A DNA stretch of 5,416 nucleotides, taken from positions 1-5,416 of the forward strand of contig CAIVQI010000188.1 of the NCBI GenBank assembly GCA_903908015.1, given 5' to 3'. The notes under the pieces are model-generated. The model saw only the letters and a list, made by a program, of their open reading frames with translations, searched no databases and had not been told where the DNA came from. The translations under genes and the position numbers were made by a program. Origin of the DNA: an uncultured Bacteroidota bacterium (GTDB lineage: Bacteria > Bacteroidota > Bacteroidia > UBA7662). Positions 1 to 4,872 of the stretch are shown here, in pieces (positions within the stretch are counted from its first letter, which is position 1; every line of letters starts with the position of its first letter).

Positions 1-2201
1 GCAACTGCTACATTCAGAGCGGGGGTTCATCTTTGCAGGTATCGTACCAGTCAGGTACAGTCGTATACAATGGGGCCACCCTTACCCAACAGCCTACAGG
101 CAACATCAATTTGGCACCCGGACAATCCACGTCTTTGGTTGTCGCTGCAACCGGGCAATCAGCATTTCGTTGGCAATCACGCAGCACTGGTGGAACTTGG
201 GTGAACCTTACAGATGGCGCTCAATACAGCGGTACAGGTACTTCAGAATTAACCATTCTTTCCGTTGCACTGGCTTTGAATGGCACCGAATACAGAGCAG
301 GCGTCCTGCAACCTACATGTCCGGATACAATATTTAGTCAGTCGCGCACATTGGTTGTTCAAAATCCATCCATTGCACTAGGCACAACCACAGCATGTCC
401 GGGCGATACCATTGAGATCCAGGTGAACAGTACCGTTGTTCCCAACGTTGGTTCTTTTGAATTAGATATTGATTATAATCCTCAAAACTTGCGTTTTTTG
501 GGTACTTTCGGCTTTTCTTCGCTCATCGCTCCCATCAACATCGTCGCCAATACTCCAGGTCGGATTCGGGCTAGTTTCACGAGCGTCATTCCTATTGGTC
601 TGGTGCCTGAAGCTTTATTCCGCATTCGATTTCTTGGAAGGAATAGCTCTTCTATTTCATTTGCCGCGTCTTCTGAAGTTGCCGATACGGCAGGAGCCGC
701 ACTCAATGTGCTTTTGGTAAACGGTGCATTCACCGCCACTACGCCACATGCTGAACTGGGACTGCCCGACACTACCTATTTGTGTGGCAACAATTCACTC
801 ATCATTGCACAGCAGCTGGTCGCACCCGGACAATCCTTTACCTGGTTTAAGGATGGCTCGCCATTAACCGGACAGACCTCGGCTTCCCTCACAGTCACCA
901 CTCCTGGATTGTATCGGCTGAATATTGGTGCACTGTCTGGTTGTGCCGGCACGCGTGATTCCGTTCGGGTGCTTTCCGCCCCTGTTCCCACTGCGGTATT
1001 TACCCCATCTGGCGATACCACTTATTGTCAGAATCGTCCTGTTGTTCTCTCAGCCTCTTCTGGGGCGGGACTAACCTACCAGTGGTTGCGCAATGATACC
1101 GCTATTTTGGGGGCGACTTCAGCGACCTATCAGGTTGGCGCGACAGGTTCCTACACATTGCGCGTAACCAACGCTCAGGGATGTGTGGCCACCTCTGCTC
1201 CGGCGATACATACTCTGCGTCCGGCACCAGGGGCCTCTATCACATTAACTGGCCCTGCCACCATATGTTCAAGTGACTCGGTTTTGCTCACTGCGAATCA
1301 AGGCGCTGGATTTGTTTACCAATGGATTCGCAATGATACGGCTGTGGTAGGGGCCACTTCCCGAACCTATACCGTGAATACGTCGGGTCGCTACCGTGTT
1401 CGGGTTTCGACTGCCCAAGGCTGTTTCGACACTTCTGCCGTGCAACAAATCAATGTGCTGCCAGCACCTACGGCTGTGTTGTCCATCAACGGATCACCCA
1501 ATGTTTGTGCGGGTAGAACCGTTGTACTCACCACAAACGCTGCAGCAGGACAAAGTTATCAGTGGTTCCGCAACGACACGCTCATTGGTGGTGCAATTTC
1601 AAATCTATATCCAGCTGGCCAGGCCGGAGTTTACAAAGTTCGGGTCACCAATTCTTTTGGTTGTTTCGACTTTTCTGACACCCTGCGTATCAACATTCTC
1701 AATGCACCTGGTGCGCCATTCATTACGGTCACAGTGGGCAGTGATAGCCTGTACAGCACGGCAAATTCAGGCAATATTTGGTTCCGCAATGGTGTTCAGA
1801 TTCAAGGTGTTGCAGGTCGCGCCATCAGGGTGACCCAAAATGGTGTGCACTATGCCATTGTGCGGGGAACCAATGGTTGTTTCTCCGACACTTCAAACCG
1901 AATCAACATCACCAATGTATCGGTCGAACCGCTCTCAGATTTTGCCTTATCCATGTATCCCAACCCTTCAACGGGAAGGGTCTCGGTTCGCATTACCGGT
2001 CTGAATCGGTCAGAGGCTCAAATGCGGATCCAAAATATTGTGGGACAAAGCGTTCGTCAGGAGTCGATATTTTGTGAGCAGGGTACGGCTTCGATTGATT
2101 GGGATCTGTCTGAACTCCCTAGTGGAGTTTATCTGGTTCAGGTCAGTTCAGCCGGTCAATTGCTTCGGACTGAAAAATTAATCCTGCGCGCCCAGCCGTA
2201 G
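1..2201 (+). CDS. Large T9SS-secreted multidomain surface protein with cohesin-like and Ig-like repeats (5' partial)
   Basis: The reading frame is open to the left edge: ten codons from position 3 (reading NCYIQSGGSS) run straight into the TTG at 33. That TTG is therefore an internal leucine, and the true start and signal peptide lie upstream. Residues below count from that leucine. Domains in order: an Ig-like domain at about 15-110 (FRWQSR, then TGGTW and YSGTGTSELTI); a cohesin-like domain at 112-237 (FELDIDYNP, LFRIRF); five Ig-like units at 246-630 with paired cysteines; and a T9SS type A sorting domain at 637-720 (MYPNPSTGRVSV, then LPSGVYLVQV, ending in basic and hydrophobic residues). 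No catalytic motif is visible. Such proteins are known to be exported by Sec and then T9SS to the cell surface or medium. An adhesive or structural role is inference. The stop is TAG at 2199-2201, and gene 2 starts 56 bp later on the same strand. The sorting domain is near certain; the exact function is unknown. Confidence 0.93.
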   Translation, partial: NCYIQSGGSSLQVSYQSGTVVYNGATLTQQPTGNINLAPGQSTSLVVAATGQSAFRWQSRSTGGTWVNLTDGAQYSGTGTSELTILSVALALNGTEYRAGVLQPTCPDTIFSQSRTLVVQNPSIALGTTTACPGDTIEIQVNSTVVPNVGSFELDIDYNPQNLRFLGTFGFSSLIAPINIVANTPGRIRASFTSVIPIGLVPEALFRIRFLGRNSSSISFAASSEVADTAGAALNVLLVNGAFTATTPHAELGLPDTTYLCGNNSLIIAQQLVAPGQSFTWFKDGSPLTGQTSASLTVTTPGLYRLNIGALSGCAGTRDSVRVLSAPVPTAVFTPSGDTTYCQNRPVVLSASSGAGLTYQWLRNDTAILGATSATYQVGATGSYTLRVTNAQGCVATSAPAIHTLRPAPGASITLTGPATICSSDSVLLTANQGAGFVYQWIRNDTAVVGATSRTYTVNTSGRYRVRVSTAQGCFDTSAVQQINVLPAPTAVLSINGSPNVCAGRTVVLTTNAAAGQSYQWFRNDTLIGGAISNLYPAGQAGVYKVRVTNSFGCFDFSDTLRINILNAPGAPFITVTVGSDSLYSTANSGNIWFRNGVQIQGVAGRAIRVTQNGVHYAIVRGTNGCFSDTSNRINITNVSVEPLSDFALSMYPNPSTGRVSVRITGLNRSEAQMRIQNIVGQSVRQESIFCEQGTASIDWDLSELPSGVYLVQVSSAGQLLRTEKLILRAQP
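75..362 (+). other. Ig-like domain, N-terminal in the visible part of gene 1
   Basis: Residues 15-110 (counted from the TTG at 33) follow the pattern of Ig-like domains common in Bacteroidota secreted proteins: a QQPTG opening, an APGQSTSLVVAATG strand, a core tryptophan in FRWQSR, then GGTWVNL, a YSGTGTSELTI strand, and LNGTEYRAGV near the end. It is a spacer or binding module. The assignment rests on pattern recognition only; a related beta-sandwich family is equally possible. Confidence 0.7.
366..743 (+). other. Cohesin-like domain in gene 1
   Basis: Residues 112-237 read like the cohesin or cohesin-like beta-sandwich. There is a CPGDTIEIQV opening strand, then VGSFELDIDYNPQNLRFLG (the signature strand of the fold, where cohesins have a similar 'hydrophobic-x-hydrophobic-x-Y-x-P' run), an ASFTSV strand, LFRIRFLG, and a closing VNGAFTAT strand. 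In cellulosomes cohesins bind dockerins. In Bacteroidota similar domains are widespread and mostly of unknown partner. Binding to a dockerin is inference, made more interesting by the dockerin-like segment in the next gene. Confidence 0.7.
768..1922 (+). repeat. Five tandem Ig-like units, 80-residue (240-bp) period
   Basis: Cysteine pairs mark four units: C251/C304, C332/C384, C412/C464 and C492/C544. The first cysteines of units 2-4 are exactly 80 residues apart, and so are the second ones. The core tryptophans W351, W431 and W511 (codons at 1083, 1323 and 1563) sit in QWxRND blocks, again exactly 240 bp apart. Each unit ends with an RVTNAQGC-like strand. Over the 51 bases from 1080 and from 1320 I count 38 identities, so the copies are diverged paralogous units, not a recent duplication. 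The fifth unit (from about 1728) is shorter and keeps WFRNG and the final cysteine C616 but has lost the first cysteine. The units probably act as a stalk or binding array. Confidence 0.88.
1941..2192 (+). other. T9SS type A C-terminal sorting domain of gene 1
   Basis: Residues 637-720 match the Por secretion tail family: FALSMYPNPSTGRVSV, a MRIQNIVGQSV strand, an acidic and hydrophobic middle (IDWDLSELPSGVYLVQV) and the closing LLRTEKLIL. In T9SS bacteria this domain directs the protein through the outer-membrane translocon and is usually removed by the sortase-like PorU, which attaches the cargo to the surface. The motif is complete. Confidence 0.95.
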
Positions 2202-2257
2202 TTTTCGTTTGGGGTCAAACAAACGTGTTTGGATTTTGTTAAGTTGTTTTAAAATCC

Positions 2258-2317
2258 ATGCTTATGTTAACACGTTTATCCCTTATTTTCTTCGTACTAT
2301 TGGCGGTTGCCCTGAGT
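2258..2317 (+). other. Sec signal peptide of gene 2
   Basis: Residues 1-20 have a short n-region with one arginine (R6), a hydrophobic core (LSLIFFVLLAVAL) and an A-L-S ending that fits the -3/-1 rule for signal peptidase I. A later cut near EQA at 24 is possible but has glutamate at -3. No lipobox cysteine is present, so this is not a lipoprotein signal. Confidence 0.8.
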
Positions 2318-4666
2318 TGGGAGCAAGCCATGACATACTCAACTGGAGTTGCCGGTAATTATTCCAGCGCACCCGGTGAGAGTAATTGTTCCTCCTGTCA
2401 CGCCGGACTTGCCCTCAACGCGGGGCCTGCGGTTCGTACCCTAAGTTTCAATGGGGTTGCAAGCCCCACCACCTATGTGCCTGGTCAAACCTACAACGTT
2501 CAATACACCGTTTCAGAAGCGGGCAGAAACCGTTACGGTTTCCAGTTGGTCGCAAGAACCGCCACCAACCTGACTGCGGGTAATCTCATTGCCAGTGAGC
2601 CTACTAGGGCCCAATTGATTTCAACGCAGAGATTATCGCATACCGGAAATGGCAATTCAGGCACGGGTACCATCACCTGGAATTTCCAATGGACCGCACC
2701 CGCTGCTGGTACGGGTGTGGTACGTTTTTATGTTTCAACGAATGCGACCAATGCCAATGCCAGTACAAATGGCGACAATACCTACACCAACACCTTCACC
2801 CTTCAGGAGGCGCCACCTGTGGTCAACCGACAGGTTACCTTTCGGGTGAACATGACCGGTGTGTCAGTGGCATCCTCTGGGGTACATATCTCGGGTAGTT
2901 TCCAATCGACCGGCGCCGCCCCTGTGGCAATGGCGGCTTCAACCACAATTCCTAATACTTATATTTATAGTGCTACTGTTCCCGATGGTCAGGCCGTCAC
3001 CTACCGTTTCCACAATGGAAGTAGTTCAAGCAATGTGGAGACGGTACCCGCTGCTTGTGGTGTGGCCATCGCCCAGGGAGTCTATGCCAGATCGCATTCG
3101 GTGCAGGGCGACACCACCCTTCCCGCTTATTACTATTCTACCTGTTTTTCTAATCTTAACCCACCACCACCACCAGTTACCCGCAATGTGCGCTTTCGGG
3201 TGAACATGACAGGCCAATCAATGGCCGCTCAGGGGGTATATCTGATGGGTTCGTTCCAGGGTAACAATCCGGCTGCCACGCGAATGACAGCCCTGACCGG
3301 ACAGCCCAACATCTATGTGTTCGACACCGCCCTCGTGCTGGGTGACACCTTGAGGTACCGGTTTGTGAACGGCAACACCCTTGCCGGAGCAGAGACCGTG
3401 CCCGCTGCGTGTGCTTCCGCACAAAATCGCACGCATGTGCTCACCGATGACGTGATTCTCCCGGCTTATTTGTTTGGCACCTGCGATACAGCGTTGGCAG
3501 CCCCTGTGGGCAGGATCACGGGAATAGTTCGCTACGACAATTCCACCCAGACACCGATGACCAACACCACGGTACGACTGCTGCAGAATCAACAGATCAT
3601 TGAAACCCAGACCACCGACGCGAGCGGCGCGTTTGCCTTCAATCAGGTGGCCAACGGCAACTACACGCTGGGCTTCATTACCGCCAAGCCGTGGGGCGGA
3701 ATTACGGCGACTGATGCCTTGCTCACTGCACGTCATGCGAGTTTTGTAAGCCTCCTATCGGGACTTCGACTCAAGGGAGCGGATGTGAATAATTCAAACA
3801 GTGTCAATACGACCGATGCGCTGCAAATTTCCCGGCGGCAAACCACGCTGATTAGTTCATTCGCTGCGGGTGATTGGGTTTTTGAATCAGTAGCCGTGAC
3901 CGTTCTGAGTGATACGCAACAAGTTGTGGTGAAAGCCCTCTGCGTGGGCGATGTAAATGGAAGCTACACGCCAAATATTAATCTTCGAACGGCACCTGTA
4001 CTTCCAAAAAGTAATCGAACATGTTCAACTATTTCGCCCGATGGGCTCATGTCATATCCTATTACCACGAGCATCACTGCAGCGATTGGTTCAGTTAGCC
4101 TCGAGGTTGAATTGCCAACTGGGGTGAAGGTAGTTGGGGTTGACTGGCCTGGTGAAGGTGTATCAAGCAGTGGTATTTTCCATCAGGAGGGCAATATATT
4201 GCGAGTATCTTGGTTTGATCCAATGGGTGTGCAATTGAACGATGAAGAATCTGTTCTCACGCTCAGATTTCAAAAGCAGAACCCTCAATTAAACGGTTTT
4301 GACAGAATTGAGCCGGTTGTTCGATTCGTTGAGTGGTCGAACGTGGAAGGCTCTTTGTTGGATATCATGAATCTAAGGCTACCAACTGGTTTTCATCCCA
4401 TGAAATCAGTTGTTCAGATTTACCCACAACCAGCCAACAGTTTTTTGGTGATCGAAATTTCTAAGATGGAAGGCGAAGGAACAATTACTTTAAGAAATGG
4501 TCTGGGTCAAGTTGTTCCCGTCAACTTCAACAGCAGGACCAATGGTTCAACTCGGGTTTTCGAAGTGGATGTCGCAGAAGTGGCAGGGGGCATGTATACT
4601 TGGGAGCTCGTTGGCACAGGGCATAAAGCAGTTGAAAAATTAGCTGGTCGGATAGTTATTCAATAG
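2258..4666 (+). CDS. Secreted T9SS protein: CxxCH, reelin-like, two CBM20-like, dockerin-like and cohesin-like modules
   Basis: Complete 802-residue protein. The ATG at 2258 is chosen because it gives a full signal peptide (MLMLTR, a hydrophobic stretch at 7-19, possible cleavage after ALS at 20). Met3 at 2264 is an alternative start. The leader TTTTAAAATCC has no Shine-Dalgarno, as usual in Bacteroidota. Domains: C44-x-x-C-H48 motif; reelin-like, choice-of-anchor V type domain at 56-184; two CBM20-like repeats at 191-296 and 309-409, joined by an NPPPPP linker; carboxypeptidase-regulatory-like beta domain at 417-475; dockerin-like segment at 475-570; cohesin-like domain at 594-700; T9SS sorting domain at 718-802. 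No enzyme active site is seen, so carbohydrate or surface binding is the best guess. GC content drops clearly in the last third. It lies 56 bp after gene 1 and is followed by an intrinsic terminator. The product class is solid; substrate and partners are unknown. Confidence 0.95.
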   Translation: MLMLTRLSLIFFVLLAVALSWEQAMTYSTGVAGNYSSAPGESNCSSCHAGLALNAGPAVRTLSFNGVASPTTYVPGQTYNVQYTVSEAGRNRYGFQLVARTATNLTAGNLIASEPTRAQLISTQRLSHTGNGNSGTGTITWNFQWTAPAAGTGVVRFYVSTNATNANASTNGDNTYTNTFTLQEAPPVVNRQVTFRVNMTGVSVASSGVHISGSFQSTGAAPVAMAASTTIPNTYIYSATVPDGQAVTYRFHNGSSSSNVETVPAACGVAIAQGVYARSHSVQGDTTLPAYYYSTCFSNLNPPPPPVTRNVRFRVNMTGQSMAAQGVYLMGSFQGNNPAATRMTALTGQPNIYVFDTALVLGDTLRYRFVNGNTLAGAETVPAACASAQNRTHVLTDDVILPAYLFGTCDTALAAPVGRITGIVRYDNSTQTPMTNTTVRLLQNQQIIETQTTDASGAFAFNQVANGNYTLGFITAKPWGGITATDALLTARHASFVSLLSGLRLKGADVNNSNSVNTTDALQISRRQTTLISSFAAGDWVFESVAVTVLSDTQQVVVKALCVGDVNGSYTPNINLRTAPVLPKSNRTCSTISPDGLMSYPITTSITAAIGSVSLEVELPTGVKVVGVDWPGEGVSSSGIFHQEGNILRVSWFDPMGVQLNDEESVLTLRFQKQNPQLNGFDRIEPVVRFVEWSNVEGSLLDIMNLRLPTGFHPMKSVVQIYPQPANSFLVIEISKMEGEGTITLRNGLGQVVPVNFNSRTNGSTRVFEVDVAEVAGGMYTWELVGTGHKAVEKLAGRIVIQ
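2387..2401 (+). other. CxxCH motif (possible c-type haem site) in gene 2
   Basis: Residues 44-48 read C-S-S-C-H, just after the signal peptide and within APGESNCSSCHAG. CxxCH is the covalent haem attachment motif of c-type cytochromes, formed after Sec export. Bacteroidota proteins with a choice-of-anchor V type domain often carry a similar GxPGE...CxxCH segment, as I recall. Whether haem is attached is not known from the sequence; the cysteines could instead form a disulfide or bind a metal. Confidence 0.55.
2423..2809 (+). other. Reelin-like (choice-of-anchor V type) domain in gene 2
   Basis: Residues 56-184 show the expected sequence of strands: YVPGQTYNVQYTV, RYGFQLVAR, a LSHTGNG turn, TITWNFQWTAPAAGTG, VVRFYVSTNATNAN and NGDNTYTNTFTL. 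The FQWTAP strand, the single histidine before it (H128) and the GDNTYT ending are typical of this family. It is an extracellular beta-sandwich of unknown ligand. The call rests on remembered family patterns. Confidence 0.75.
2828..3145 (+). repeat. CBM20-like repeat 1 in gene 2
   Basis: Residues 191-296 begin RQVTFRVNMTG, continue with GVHISGSFQSTGAAPVAM, then a VTYRFHNG strand and ETVPAACG, and close with LPAYYYSTC. This is the starch-binding-like fold often repeated in T9SS proteins. It pairs with the copy starting 354 bp downstream. It is slightly longer than copy 2 near the end (GVAIAQGVYARSH region). Carbohydrate binding is an inference; no binding-site tryptophans are obvious. Confidence 0.75.
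3182..3484 (+). repeat. CBM20-like repeat 2 in gene 2
   Basis: Residues 309-409 repeat the plan of copy 1: RNVRFRVNMTG, GVYLMGSFQGNNPAATRM, LRYRFVNGN, ETVPAACASAQNR and LPAYLFGTC. The block tttcgggtgaacatgac is identical in both copies (from 2840 and 3194), and the ETVPAAC segment is shared. The copies are separated by a proline linker (NPPPPP, residues 301-306). Copy 2 is closer than copy 1 to the usual family pattern, with its NNPAATRM and NGNxxxxAE segments. Confidence 0.78.
3506..3682 (+). other. Carboxypeptidase-regulatory-like beta domain in gene 2
   Basis: Residues 417-475 read GRITGIVRYDN, MTNTTVRLLQN, IETQTTDASGAFAFNQVANGNYTLGF. The 'G-x-I/V-x-G-x-V ... T-x-V-x-L ... T-D-x-x-G-x-F-x-F ... 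G-x-Y-x-L' pattern is that of the CarboxypepD_reg and SdrD B-like Greek-key fold, a common spacer in extracellular bacterial proteins. It runs directly into the dockerin-like segment. Confidence 0.7.
3680..3967 (+). other. Dockerin-like segment in gene 2
   Basis: Residues 475-570 hold a canonical type I dockerin calcium loop, D509-V-N511-N-S513-N-S515-V-N517-T-T-D520-A-L, with serine at loop position 5 where aspartate is usual. It is followed by the helix LQISRR. A degenerate partner half precedes it (GGITATDALLTARH, which keeps D486 but not the earlier loop residues). A third partial loop follows, GDVNGSY (D565, N567, S569). Dockerins normally bind cohesins through two such calcium-loop helices. 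Here the halves are spread out and partly decayed, as in many Bacteroidota proteins. Confidence 0.72.
4037..4357 (+). other. Cohesin-like domain in gene 2
   Basis: Residues 594-700 include IGSVSLEVELPTGVKVVGV, EGNILRVSWFDPMGVQL and ESVLTLRFQ. These fit the cohesin-like fold often found just after a dockerin-like segment in Bacteroidota secreted proteins. The match is weaker than for the domain in gene 1, and another beta-sandwich is possible. Confidence 0.55.
4409..4663 (+). other. T9SS type A C-terminal sorting domain of gene 2
   Basis: Residues 718-802 contain VVQIYPQPANSFLVIEI, ITLRNGLGQVV, FEVDVAEVAGGMYTWELV and the closing EKLAGRIVIQ. This is the usual layout of the Por secretion tail. 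The common YPNP reads YPQP here, a conservative change that should not abolish sorting. Confidence 0.9.
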
Positions 4667-4686
4667 TTCAAAAAAAAGATATTCTG

Positions 4687-4712
4687 AAAGAAAGGGCACC
4701 GCCCTTTTTTTT
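4687..4712 (+). terminator. Rho-independent terminator after gene 2
   Basis: A perfect 7-bp stem, AAAGGGC (4691-4697) and GCCCTTT (4701-4707), encloses the loop ACC. It can be lengthened by A-T and G-U pairs to about 4687/4711. The run of eight T at 4705-4712 completes the intrinsic terminator. It lies 20 bp after the stop codon of gene 2 and separates it from gene 3. An A-run at 4670-4677 could let it work on the other strand as well, but no minus-strand gene is seen. Confidence 0.9.
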
Positions 4713-4812
4713 AAAATTTGTTCACATTCGGTGCTTGTGTTTTCATTTTTTTTATTTAGATTAGCCGTTCAAAATTTTGTTCATTACCCAAAATAACCTA
4801 AACCCATTTTTC
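4713..4812 (+). promoter_or_regulatory. Probable promoter and leader region of gene 3
   Basis: This 100-bp AT-rich stretch between the terminator and the ATG must hold the gene 3 promoter if the terminator is efficient. The nearest match to the Bacteroidota -7 element TAnnTTTG is AAATTTTG at 4772-4779 (first base off), and no TTG lies at the right distance upstream. T-rich runs at 4740-4756 precede it. No exact promoter is assigned. Confidence 0.35.
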
Positions 4813-4872
4813 ATGAAAAAAATTGTATTCACCCTGCTCGGGCTCATCGTTCTGATGGGGGCGGCGCATGCG
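4813..4872 (+). other. Sec signal peptide of gene 3
   Basis: Residues 1-20 have a KK n-region, a hydrophobic core (IVFTLLGLIVLMGAA) and an AHA cleavage site before glutamine. This is a textbook signal peptidase I substrate, with no lipobox. Confidence 0.92.

Noticed and set aside
1396..1833. 145-codon plus-strand frame overlapping gene 1
   Set aside because: It is a shifted-frame shadow of the Ig-like repeats. The composition is unlike a real protein, and the repeat structure belongs to the main frame.
2220..2231. Inverted repeat caaacgtgtttg between genes 1 and 2
   Set aside because: The arms are only 4-5 bp with almost no loop, and no T-run follows directly, so it does not qualify as a terminator. 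An operator role cannot be supported from one copy.
3161..3178. CCA-rich run between the CBM20-like repeats
   Set aside because: It encodes a proline linker between domains. It is too short to be called a microsatellite or phase-variable tract, and its 3-bp unit would not shift the frame.
3218..3736. 172-codon open frame on the minus strand inside gene 2
   Set aside because: It lies wholly opposite a well-supported coding region, in its most GC-rich part where long antisense frames arise by chance. Its translation shows no domain, signal peptide or repeat logic.
4772..4779. AAATTTTG as a Bacteroidota -7 promoter element for gene 3
   Set aside because: The first base of TAnnTTTG does not match, and there is no TTG at the expected spacing upstream. 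It is kept only as part of a loosely defined promoter region.
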